Origin: Aquatica leii
Lineage: Eukaryota; Arthropoda; Insecta; Coleoptera; Lampyridae
Length of the DNA: 64,000 bases
Reading direction: 5' to 3'
NCBI GenBank assembly: GCA_035610365.1
Contig: CM069433.1
Coordinates: forward strand, 52,442,487-52,506,486
Within the stretch, counting starts at the first letter, position 1. Each line of letters starts with the position of its first letter. The position numbers were made by a program, and so were the translations under genes. The notes under the pieces are model-generated. The model worked only from the letters and a program-made list of their open reading frames with translations. It ran no database searches and had not been told where the DNA came from. Shown here piece after piece: positions 34,360-45,690 of the stretch.

Positions 34360-37230
34360 GATGGCAGATGGAGAAAGAAAAGGGTGAGTAACGGAGGAAA
34401 AGCAAGAAAGCATAAATAATTTAGTAAAACCGTGATGAAAAAGTAGAAAACTGTGACGATCAAGTTAAATCAATAAACAACACAATTGAGAAGGTCAGTG
34501 ATAAAAGATAACCTATATTAATAGAAATTATTGCATTTAATACGAAATTAAAGCAAAACCACTACAAGTGAGACGTTTCAAACCCGAAAAGAAAGAAAAA
34601 AAAGTACGGAAAAATTAAGAAGCAAATGAATGAATAAAACAGAAAGAAAGAAAGCAAGAGAAATAGGACAGACAACAAATATTTGGAAAAAGGAAGAAAG
34701 CAATAAGATCACCTAACATTAAAAAAATAACGGAACAAAAAGAAAAAAGAGAAAAACAAAAACAAATGGGGAAACTAAAGGAATTAAGAGATATGAAAGA
34801 AAACATGAAAAAAATAAGGCAAGAAATCATACATATAACAGAAGAAATAAGAAAAAAAAACAAAGTTGAAGAAAGAAAAAGAGAAACTAGTAGAAAGGAT
34901 AGAAAAACTGGAGAAAAAAGCGGAAGATAAGAAAAGATGAAAAAGGAAGAATAATATTGTAATAAGAAGATGGAGAAGTAAAAAACCACGAAAGGAATTA
35001 GTATTAATGCTGGAATAAAAGCTAACGTGAAAGTAAAAGTTAAAAAAGTGACAGCGATAAATAATAAGAAGAAAAATGAGATGGTGGTGGCAAAAATGGG
35101 AGGATGAGAAGAAAAGCAGATAGTAATGGCGGAGAAAAAGAAATAAAAGAACAAAAAAATTTATATAAATCACGATTTGACATGGGAAGAAAGGAGAGTG
35201 CAAAGAGAAATAATGAACATAGCGGTGAAAAAAAGAGCAAAAGGAAAATGAGTATGGGTAGGATACAGAAAAATGGAGATAAACAAAGAAAGATACATAT
35301 GGAATGACAAAGACAGGAAGCTGAGCAGAGAAAAAGGAGAGAAAATGAATAGTCAAAAGGCAAAAACTAAAAGGTGAAGGGGGAGCCAAAAAGAAAAAAA
35401 TGATGACAAAATGGTAAAGAAAAGCCATAATAAGTAATGGAAAGGAAAAAACCAAGAGAGAGAAATAAAAGAAAGTAAGGAAAAAGCAAAGGAGAAGATG
35501 AGTGAACTGGGATTACTGTTTTGGAACGTAGCTGAAATAAACAGCAAAGAACAGGATTTTTGGGAATACATCAGGAAACAGGATGTAGTGGGATTATAGG
35601 AAACATGAATGGAAGAAAAAGAATGGGAATGTTAGAAAAAAGAGTTGTCGAAGAAATTTAAGTGGGTGGTGCAACATGCAGAAAGAAAGAAGAATAAAGA
35701 TAGAGCAAAGGGTGTTATAATAACGGGAGTAAGAAAAAAATCGTTGAATCAAGAAGAGAAAGAGAAAGTGCAGCAGAAAAGAGGAATTTTAGTAAGGTAG
35801 AGAAAAACAAAAATAAAAATAGTGACAATTTATAACAGCAGAATAAAAGAAACAAGAAAAAACATAGAAAAGATGATAGAAGAGAGAGAGGAAGGGTTGA
35901 TAATAGTAGGAAGAGACTTTAACGCAAGAATCGGGGAAAAAAAGTAACTTAAAAAAAGAAAAGGTACGGTAAAGAGACAAACAAAAGACAAAATAATAAA
36001 TAAAGAGGAAAAAGAACTGCTGGAAATGTGCAGCAAAAGGCGGTGGGAAATAATAAATGGAAGCAGAGAAGAAAAAAATATAGGGGAGTATACGTACATA
36101 AGAGGAAAAAGAGAATTAATAATAGATTTTGTAATGACAAATAAAGAGACTGGAGAAAATGTGAAGACATTTAAAGTGAGAGAAAAAATGGAGTCAGACC
36201 ACCAACCACTGGAATTGACAATGGAAGGAATAGAAAAAGAAGAGAAAAATAATAAAGAGTACATAACAAAAAAAATAAAGATAGAAATACACATACAGAA
36301 TAAAGTTTAGGTATAAAAGGGATTACAAGAGAGTGTAGAAGAAATGAGAGAGACGATAGAAAAAACAACAAAGAAAGTCAGATTTAGAAAGTAGAAGAGG
36401 GAAAAAACAGAATGGAAGAAATGGTGAGATAGAGGATGCAAAGAGGAAAATAAACGAAGACGAAGTAATAGAGGCAATAAAGAAGGTAAAAAAAGAAGGC
36501 GGTACGAAAAGATGGGATACAAAGCGAGGAGTGGGTATACGGGGAAGAAAATGTAGCAAAAAGGATGACGGGAATAGTAAATAAAATATGAACAGGTAAA
36601 GGATTTCTGGAGAGAGGAAATAATATGTCCAATACACAAAAAAGGAGACAAAAAGACAGTGAAGAAATGACATTATTAAGAAAGGCATACACACTATATG
36701 CAATACAAGTAAGACTGCAGAAGCAAATAGAGGAAAAGAGTTTGGTATTAGACGGACAAGCGGGGTTCAGAAAGGGAAGAAGAGTAATAGACTATTAAAA
36801 CACTTGGCAAATAGAGAGGTAGAAACCAAAAGGAGGGAAACAGCACTGTTCGTAGATTTAAAAGCCGCTTTTGACAAAGTGAACAAGGAACAACTGTGGG
36901 AATACATGACGAGAAAAAAAATAAATGAAAGATTAACAGAAAGAATGGGGGAAATTTACGAAGAAACAAGAGCAGGGTGAACCTGAATGCAGAGGAGAGC
37001 GAGAACAAGGAAAGGATTGAGACAGGAATCTCTAATGAGCCCACCTTTGTTTGCAGTATATACGGAAAATGAAGGTGTGGTCGTTGACGTATGCGGACGA
37101 TATAATGTTGGCGGCTAAAGAAAAAAAAGAAATAAAGAAGATGATGAAGACGCTGAAAAAATACACAAAAAAATGGAAGTAAATTCGGAGAAAACAAAGA
37201 TAATGGTATTTAGAAAAGGAGGGGATGTGT
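34360..37230 (+). mobile_element. Purine-rich LINE of I/R1/jockey type, multiply broken
   Basis: The plus strand is extremely A/G rich. An endonuclease is recognisable from GLLFWNVAEINSKEQDFWEY near 35509, IIVGRDFNARIGEK near 35900, to RELIIDFVMTNKETGENVKT and SDHQPLELTM near 36195. The reverse transcriptase shows ALFVDLKAAFDKVNKEQLWE near 36845, GLRQESLMSPPLF near 37015 and TYADDIMLAAKE near 37087 (YADD at 37090-37101). ORF1 upstream (34.36-35.5 kb) is coiled-coil-like, lysine and glutamate rich. Multiple stops and frame changes make it dead. It ends near 37230 inside the TIR element. Long antisense frames rich in F, S and L are by-products of its composition. Confidence 0.85.
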
Positions 37231-37231
37231 T

Positions 37232-37770
37232 TGAGAAAATATTACACAAACAAATAAATGAAACAAATTTAAAAAAAACAGTTAATTGTGTTTTAACAGA
37301 TGAACCAAAGGAAACTATCTTTGTAAAACTTAGTCAATTTCTAGTAGACAATGGGGAAGACCTGCTTGATCTAGCGTTCATATTATCTAATCAAGACGAA
37401 TGAAATAAAGCGGTAATATTATATTATCTAATTATTTATGTTTTGAGTCATTATACATATAGGTAATCGACCTGAGTAAGACAGGTGGCAACACATCGTA
37501 CGAATGTATTTATCGTCTTGCTGAGCAATTAATAACAAACCAATTTGCGTCAACATTTAGTTGGTTAAGTAAAAAACAAAAAAAGTCACTAAAACACACA
37601 ATGATAGGGAAATTATTAGAGAATAAGTATCATTTATTTGATACAATTTTACTTTCAGTATGATATTTTAGAATGCACACTAAAAATGTTCCCGGATTTA
37701 ACAGTAAAACAATTTGAAATAAATGCCATGAAATGGTCAAAGATATGCAAAAAAATGTTTTTTATGTTGT
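37232..37770 (+). pseudogene. DUF4806-like coding remnant of the TCCCAG element
   Basis: Reading on the plus strand: TVNCVLTDEPKETIFVKLSQ with FLVDNGEDLLDLAFIL (37281-37403); after a likely intron ending in ATATAG, VIDLSKTGGNTSYECIYRLA and EQLITNQFASTFSWLSKKQK with HTMIGKLLEN (37464-37628); then FPDLTVKQFEINAMKWSKIC near 37685. The order of a F-SW-G-K-K core, a conserved KLLEN step and a final EFE-A-KW-K block resembles DUF4806 proteins of insects and other invertebrates. Splice-like GT-AG borders separate the pieces. No function is known to me. It is probably the element's own protein. Confidence 0.5.
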
Positions 37771-38130
37771 TTTGTATATAATTTTTTTTCATTTTTTCCA
37801 ATACTTGATTTTTAAACTAAATAATTTGTTAATGCTACTTGAGTTTTGAAAATAAATTATAGTATTTGTTGATATTATTATTTACAGTACATTGCATGTC
37901 CATACATGGACATTCATCTATGTATTTACAATGGATGTCCTGATTTGTGACAGATGTACTTATTAAAAACTTCCATAAAACGTACGTTGGATTTCAAGTA
38001 GACGTCCAATGGACATTATAAATCCCATACCGGTGCATCTCATGGATGTCCACTGGACGTTTATGTGCTATCTGGGATAGCCTTATATTAAAAAATGATG
38101 TGATTAACAGGGGTGAAATACGATGACAGA

Positions 38131-38268
38131 GCTATCTTATAGTATAAATTTATTCAAACCTTACTTGGATTACGCGGGTATAAAATCAGCTTACAACGTT
38201 TCCATCTCTATAACCATTTACGTACTAATATTCATGCGTAGTAAATTTATACTATGAGATGGTATTTC
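38131..38268 (-). repeat. Dispersed repeat unit copy 2 inside a small inverted-repeat element
   Basis: ATCTTATAGTATAAATTTA (38131) pairs with TAAATTTATACTATGAGAT (to 38268). Between the arms lies the reverse complement of the 32.7-kb repeat unit (TATACCCGCGTAATCC on the minus strand). It is a MITE-like unit whose second copy lies in opposite orientation on the other side of the 5.1-kb element. Confidence 0.6.
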
Positions 38269-41200
38269 TACTCAAATGATATTTAACACCATTCTTGGTT
38301 AAGCAATTTGTTACGTGCGAAATTTTCATAACGTAATACCCTGTATATCGAATTAAAACTAGATTCTGGTTTTGACGCCCTCTGCCGAGGGCTTTTTGGT
38401 TACTGACAGGTTGCGGATTTCATTTTGAAGCTTTCAACTACGTGAGACGGTCTGTGTCGTGATTTGACCTAATTCCAAAGATTTTAAGTACATCCACTGT
38501 GATGGACAGGAAATTATAAGTTAATTACGAATGTAACGTGATTTATTCGGCACAGGGTAAGATATTTGCATCCGGTTTGTTAGGATTCCTTTGTAATTTC
38601 TTTATTAATTTGATAGCCGTTTCGTCACGCTTCGACCACATGTTCGATTTAATAAAAGAACAATGAAGAATTAATACTATTGATAAATACCGTCACCGAA
38701 CGCTTAATATTCTGGAAATCGTATTATCCACAACGACAACAAAGTCTTGACCAGCATTTGCCTCTGAAATGTTATTTCTTATACGCCAGTCGATTGCGAT
38801 ACCCACCTGTTCGTAACCGCAAATAACAGCATTCGATACAACGGGATTTCATATCTCATTTCATTTATTATCATTAACGATTTTGTAGCTTCCTATCTTC
38901 GTGAGTTATTGTGTGACACGATTTGCTATTCAATATCTATTCCAGGCTACTCACGGGGAAAACGTTTCCTTCGCTCGAGTAGGTACTGGATTATCTATTT
39001 AATTATTTTTCTTCGCTGTCAGAAAAGCCACTCACGGAACTTTTGTTTATGTTAATTTCCGTAATTACGTTTATTGTTACAATACCAATAAAGTAATTTC
39101 ATTAATCATTTTGTGTGTATCGCATGCTGTGTACAAACAATATTTATTACGAAATTTTTTTCGTTATTCGCTTTGACTTAACCTATGTATTGTATGTTGC
39201 CGATACTTGTGGCATTTATGAATTGAGAAATTAGATATACTCCGGTTAATCTTCTACGTTACTAAATTAAAGTTTTTATACCTGTTAATCTTTCTTTTAT
39301 GCTAACATACCTTTCTCTTTTAATTGTGGTTAACCGAACACCAGAGTAACAAAGATTACGAACCTAAAAATTCGTTACAAGTTTGGACCATCTGTCTCGA
39401 TCGAGGCAGAAGTGTTAATTATAAATGATCTGGCGCCCTTAATTATGATTCACTTGAACCTCCCCTATCTCCGACTGTTTGAGTTGGCCGTGCAAGGTTC
39501 GTAAGACCTAAAGCTTGTAACAAATTACACACTTGCAAATTATACTAGAGCCATTTGTAACGTACGCAAACAAGTTCAGCACAAGTCTTAGAAAATATCC
39601 AGCTATTTATGAAGATGTTGCATGTTTTAAAGAAAAACTAAATATTATTTAAAAACTAGTTATTTCCAACTCGCGTAATTCGTTTTCGGTTATTTTTTAC
39701 ACGTGGTGTAGATTTTAGTAGAATTCGTCTAAGTTAATATATGTTTTTTTTTGCTTTAATATAAAAACACATATAATTAATAGGTAACTTTACAGCCAAA
39801 TCAATATTATATTAAATATTGATAATGATTTGAATTTTGCTTTAATAAATTTTAAACAACAAGAAACGATATTTGAAACTACCCAGTATTTCTAATTTAT
39901 TGTGATTTGTAAAAAACGTCAATTAAACCTATAAAATCGCATCTGTTTTATTGTAGATAATAAATAACTTACATATATACAATTAGTACAGTATTAATGG
40001 AAGTTAAATCTGTCTTGTATCTATACTTAACAATCCTAACAACATCAAACCTACTACTCCCTCCTAGACATTTTTTATTAGAGGCAAATAAAATGCAATT
40101 CTGAAAGACAGTGTATAATCAACGTCTGAACAAATAAATTGTCTCAATACCAACAAATGTAACCAATAGTAGACCATGTTTGATAGCAACGAAGTATACA
40201 TAATCCGCAAAAACAAACCTAATAAAAAAGATAATAAAAGACCTACCAATAATCAATCCTGGCTAAGTAATTGTTGTTGATGCTCAAAAGTCTTATATGT
40301 TAGAATTTAAAGCATGACAGGTATAAATAACTGTAGCAAAGATTTGTACATATAAGGTTAAGCCCACAAAAAGTTATTTATTGATTAAAGATTAAATATA
40401 TTATCAAAAAATCAAATATCAATTTTACTTATTTTTAAAATGAAATTCTCGAGTTTTACAAGCAAACGATAGTTGTGGTTCATCTATGGTAAAGATTAAC
40501 ACAAAATAATGTTTACTCACCTAATAAAGGTTTGAATAATTACCTCAACAAACTAAACGTTTCTTGCTTATCTAAAATTTGTAGAATAACCTACATAATA
40601 TTAGAACAAACAATTTTTTCTTCATCGTTTTTAAAATACAACATTGTATTGTAGATTTATTTCTAATTGCCAATTTAATATAATTACAACTAAATTACGT
40701 ATCTTCAAACTAACATAAAAGAAGTTGAAATGTTGTTAAATGAGTTTTTTCATAAAAATATATAGAATAAAGAAACACTTTTTTAAAATTAATGTTACAA
40801 ATTATTTATTTGTATATTATTTTTACCTAAATGTTCCTAACTCAGTTCTGTTGTAAATAATTTTAATGATGTAGGTGTCATTTATAATATAATATTATTA
40901 AAAAATATACTTAATTATCAAATTTTTTTTGTAGAAGACATTTAATGAATACTTTATATTCTGTGTAAATTAAATTTTTAAACAACCTACTACATTTTTA
41001 ACATAGTATTTGTTTATTAAAAATAATAAACTAAACATATATTTTTAAACTCTAAGCGATCTTAATCACTTTTGCTGTAATATTACATTTCAGTTGACTA
41101 AATCGTATCCTGTTATCAAGGCTTTTTTTACAAGTAATTTAAGGAAACTCAATATGAGTAATTGTAAATTTCGTAGAACGTTTTTTAAAACTCCCTTTTA

Positions 41201-42460
41201 ATAAAACTGTTTGTGTTGGCATTCCAGCATTACTTTACGTACAAATAAATAACAATAGAAAGTATTTAGTAGGCTTCTTTTAGAGTCAACGATTCAATTA
41301 GTTTTGTATAAAATATAAATAACATATGCTTTTATAAATACAAAAATGTAGATTTAAATCTAAACAAAACAGCATTTAAACTTTAAATATTGTATTACAT
41401 ATCTTTTACGATTCTTTAATGTAATTTATTTTTTTCTAAAATTATTGTAACCTGTATAAATTGATTATATTTCCCATTACAATTCTAACTATAAAATTAG
41501 TATAGGATCAACGTCGGTTTTTGAAAAACATGAGAACTAGTAGACAGCTGTTTGTTTCTTTCGGAACTTGTCAGGACTAGGATACGCTGGTAAGTTTCTA
41601 AAACTATTTTAGTGTTGGAGTTTCGACGGCTTCACTTGTCAATAAATATTTTTTTGTTATCATTTATTGTGTTATATTTTAGTTGTATATTTTAAAAAGT
41701 TATTTTTGTTTTATCATCAAATCATGCACATTTTGCAAAATACTTTCTTCTTTTTGATTATGGAAGTATCGTAGATACCAATGCAGACAAAAGCAATTAG
41801 TTTTAACTATGTTTTTTTCATAAAATTAGTTATGTATTCACTATTATATTCTGTTGAAATCCAAGCTACAGCGCTAGTAAACGAAATGATACGGGATCGC
41901 CGTCTGCTTAAACAATGCAGGACGGATGTTTGGGTTAACAAAAGTATTCAATCTTCAAGAGAAGCAATTTTATCAAGTGTATCAAATGGACGAAGAAACC
42001 TTATAGGTAACTAGTGTGTAAAGCTTAACCAATGTATATCTACAGTAAACAAAAATCCCGGAAAACATGTGAATTAAAATCCAAGTTTTGAACCGGTAAA
42101 AAATCCGAACAATCACAATTAAGAAATTGAAGCTGATAGAATCCTTAACATAAGTTTTATATTGGTCGGACTTTGTATCGACTTGTCAATTGTGAGTTTG
42201 CAAATCGCTGTTATTATTGATTATATCTTTCAGTACTTTAAAACAGTTTTTTTCAAGACTGTGTTTATCATATTTGTGAAATTGGTACGTATTACAAAAT
42301 AATAAACATGTGTTTACAATAAATATGTGCACAATAGTGCACATAACCTTAAAATTAGTTATGGCTTTTAATCATTTAATGCAATTGCATTCATTAATAA
42401 TTATATAAAGACAGTATAGCTATTTTGCTGTAGATTTAATTATTTACGTTTGCTTTTAGT
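38269..42460. other. Unassigned DNA
   Basis: About 4.2 kb with no supported gene. The part 38340-39560 is less AT-rich than its surroundings, but no coding frame, LTR or transposon end could be established. The open frame at 41781-42014 contains RDRRLLKQCRTDVW, which looks protein-like but matches no family I know. Confidence 0.45.
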
Positions 42461-42466
42461 TGTATC

Positions 42467-43330
42467 ATGGCTGATAAATCAAAGAAAACGGTTCATTTTG
42501 AAGCCCGAAATATTATGAAAAACGTTGTTGAGTTCTTTGATAGACAGAAGGCAGATGGTGTATGATCATTTCCATTAGAGAAAGCAACCGAGTTAGCTGC
42601 TGCTGCGACAGGAAAATCGGTTTCCTTCATTAAAAAGATTAGGTAATTTTTAACATAATTAGCAAATAATTATTGTTATTATTAGGAAAGAGGAACCTGG
42701 AGTTTATCGAACTGAAAGGGCCGGTCTACGGCATATTATAGTGCATGCAGGTGGTTTATATGGATTTGTCAATAACGGTCTTTTGATATTTAAATCGAAA
42801 AGTAAATCCGGAGATTATCACAACGATATGAACTACACAAATTTTTTTAATTGGGTGCAAAATCATTTAATTCCATATTTACCTCCAAATGGCATTGTAG
42901 TAATGGATAATGCATCCTATTATAGTGTTCGAATTAATAAACCACCTAATCAATCTACACGGAAACAAAATATTTGTGAATGGCTAGAAGAAAATGGAAT
43001 ACCAACAACAGGTGAAATGCGTAAAGCTGAGTTGATAACATTGGTGAAGAAGTTGAATTATAATGAAACATATTATGTTGATGAGTTATTAAAACAACAT
43101 TTCCATACTGTGTTATGTTTGCCTCCATATCACTGCGAACTTAATCCTATTAAACTTATATAGAGTTTAGCAAAGCGTAAAGTTGCGATGAGCAATGTAT
43201 CTCAACGTAATAGTGAAATCGAAAATTTAGTGCGAAATGCATTTGCAGAGATAAATGTATCGGATTAGAAAACATGTTTTGCACATGTGGCTAATGAAAT
43301 TGTTTCGCTGGTTTTCTTGTAACAACAAAA
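42467..43330 (+). pseudogene. Tc1/mariner-superfamily transposase, internally deleted copy A
   Basis: ATG at 42467 opens MADKSKKTVHFEARNIMKNV then VEFFDRQKADGV, a TGA at 42563-42565, and EKATELAAAATGKSVSFIKK. A GT-AG intron-like gap (about 42642-42684) follows, and the frame resumes as KEEPGVYRTERAGLRHIIVH, AGGLYGFVNNGLLIFKSKSK, with VVMDNASYYS (second catalytic Asp) and LPPYHCELNPIKLI. The family has NPIE here; Lys replaces the catalytic Glu. TAG at 43161-43163 replaces the family Trp, and homology continues after it (SLAKRKVAMSNVSQRNSEIE). The region with the first catalytic Asp is absent between KEE and PGVY. This is a dead copy related to that at 48.0-49.9 kb. Confidence 0.8.
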
Positions 43331-45549
43331 AAAACAGGCAACGGCTAACACAGTTTTACCGGAGAGGGAGTCGCAGGTTTTGCGATGCTAAATTATAGGT
43401 TAAAGCTAAAAAGGCGCCAAGACGATGAAGGATTAAATTAGGAAGATATCGTTTAACTCTACCCGTAGCTGGAAAAGAACAAATGACACGACGTAAGTAA
43501 TAACACAGAATATATATTTATTGTATCACAAAAGTAGTTGAAGAAGACAGTATATAAGTATAGCTATATAAACTTTGCCAACAATAATACATGGGTTGAT
43601 ATCACAGGCCAAATATAAGTTACGCCCTTTGTCGGGACAACACGTCGCACATCTACGTGCCCTAATCAATCTCACTTTTACATTTAACAAAGGAATGACT
43701 ACTTTATTAAGTTAAATTTTAAGAATACGAAAATCAAAGTATCGTGAATCAAAGCGCACCCGATAAGTATGTGACACACAAAAAAAAAGTTTAATATTAA
43801 TTGTGATTACAACCTAGTATGTACGTGTGGCCATTCTAATAATCGACATGACCAACAAAGTAAAATAGAAAATGCAATACTTACAGTTGTGTATTATCCA
43901 GTAGGGGATTAGCTAATTCCGTACCAGTCTGACCTAAAACGTAATATGCAATTTGACACAAGTGTACATACTGTGTGAGCACAAGTAATTTGATTTAATG
44001 CATACAATATTCGACGTAAAAGAATGCGTCGAGCTACTTTCTAATTAACTTCGTACTTGTATAAGTATTTCTTCTTCTAAAGTGGTGTACAACCCCTTAG
44101 CCCTCAGCGACCTGACGTTATGGAAACTTTTCGACAAACAGTTGTTACCAGGTGTTACAAACGTCACTGATAAGGTTACAGGTGGAAGGATCGGACCCGC
44201 TAAAGAATTAATTTAAGCCCTCAATACAAAAAATCAATAAAATCACATACCCCAAAATAAGCTTTCACTCAACACTACGCAAAGTTCGCCCACATATTCA
44301 CGTGGAGTGGCATTAACCAATTTAATAATGAAAGCCTTGTTACACCAAAAAGATCGCTAAGAAGGTTCCGTAATTTCCAAAACGTTAACAGGAAATAAAT
44401 TCGTTTTGACAACTAGCTACGAAGAAATAGGTCGAGGAACAAATTTTATACTTGAAAAATTTTTATACTTGAAAATTGAACTAAAACTTTTTAACATAAC
44501 AAATTGTGGGAACGTGATGGATTGCTTGATGAGACAGTAGAGACAGTTCAAGTAAATACAGGAAAAAGAAGACGAGCATTTTCTTTTATTTAGTGATTTA
44601 TTTTAATATCAATTTATTTTTCTTATTCACAATAATTATTATAATTTATACGTGATGACTTTTATAGTCAAAGATGAGATACTTTGTTTACTTCATTATT
44701 TGTTCTTAAGGTTTTAGTTGTGATCAGAATATGTTAATGGTCCTTATTATATTTTTTAAGAAGTTCTTTCACTTCTGTATTAAAAGTGTTTTCAGTAATT
44801 AGGTTTTTCTTGTTTTGTAAAAAATATTTGTATTTATGCATTATTAAATTCTTATAAAACTTTAAATAAACTAGGTAACTATAAAATGTGTTATTTTTTT
44901 GTAGAAAATGCTTTAGTTTTTAAATTCATCTGATTTGGATTGCAATAATTAGTGCCTGCGTACAAGATTTTTATTTTTATTAATTTTCTACTAAATTTTA
45001 TTTATTCAACAGGAATAAATTTGTTCACAAAATTTTGAAACATTACACAAATTAGGTTTAAATTTGCCGCGCTGATACTTTTGTGTGGAATGTACCTGTC
45101 AAAAAACAGCAACTTTCGTTATGCCTCCTCAGAGCTTTTGTTTACTCGGTTGAGCTATGTCTTATTTTCTAAGACAGCAGGCCAATAATTTGCCACGTCG
45201 CACTATAGAGCAAAACAAGTAATCACCTTAAAATTCATTTTTGTGAAATTTATTATGTTACTAAAATAAATCATTAAAACCAAAATTTTGTTATCTGTGA
45301 TTATATTTTTTGTAGGTTTTTCTGTTAATTTGTCATTAAATTTCTAATGTAATTGTGTTACTGTTGACCTATTTTTGCGAGTAGCAAGTTTATTTTAAAT
45401 GTAACTTGATTTTATATTTCTTTGTTTTTATTGCCTTTTTAAATAAAATAAAACTTGATATTTATGTTTTTTTCTTTAACAGTACAAACATTTTCAGATA
45501 TGTGCATCTCTATGACCGTTAGAGATGATATCTACTTCCACTTACTTTA
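43331..45549. other. Unassigned DNA
   Basis: About 2.2 kb. No gene could be supported. Some stretches near 43.6 and 44.1 kb are less AT-rich but show no frame or terminal repeat. Confidence 0.45.
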
Positions 45550-45690
45550 AAATCTCAAGCTTTCGCGGTTGTTATGTTTATGATTATAAACGACTTTTGG
45601 CTTAGACCGCGTCGTAGTTAAACACCCAGACTTAGGCTTGGTCCTAGTCTCTTCTTATAAACACTCGACAAACGAAACCTTGGACTTCAT
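45550..45690. repeat. Dispersed repeat resembling a Penelope-type terminal repeat, copy 2
   Basis: It matches 228-300 in the same orientation (TCAAGCTTTCGCGGTTGTTA, GTTTATGATTATA, GGTCCTAGTCTC) and also carries GCTTAGACCGCGTCGTAGTT, which copy 1 lacks. No coding sequence adjoins. Confidence 0.5.

Larger units (their letters stand above)
32946..38077. mobile_element. 5.1-kb TIR element with TCCCAG ends (DUF4806-like remnant), filled with later insertions
   Basis: Left end CTATCCCAGATAGGACA (32943-32959) and right end TGTGCTATCTGGGATAG (38064-38080) are inverted. Inside each end lie several copies of a subterminal motif built from ATGGACGT, TGGACGTCC or TCCATACATGGAC. Near the right end a coding remnant with DUF4806-like text remains (37464-37770). 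Between 33.6 and 37.2 kb a Penelope fragment and a LINE occupy the interior. The flanks show TA on both sides, compatible with a TA target duplication but too short to be sure. The superfamily name is not known to me. Confidence 0.6.

Noticed and set aside
34615-37197. Many long minus-strand open frames (up to 223 codons) rich in Phe, Ser and Leu
   Set aside because: They are antisense to the purine-rich LINE; low-complexity F/S/L text follows from the A/G-rich plus strand and shows no domain.
39428-39440. TGGCGCCC resembling a tRNA primer-binding site
   Set aside because: No LTR ending in CA directly precedes it and no gag or pol follows.
38340-39560. Less AT-rich block
   Set aside because: No coding frame, splice pattern or repeat boundary could be read; it may be decayed element DNA.
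41781-42014. 77-codon open frame
   Set aside because: Protein-like in part but no family, no splice context and no second copy; not called as a gene.
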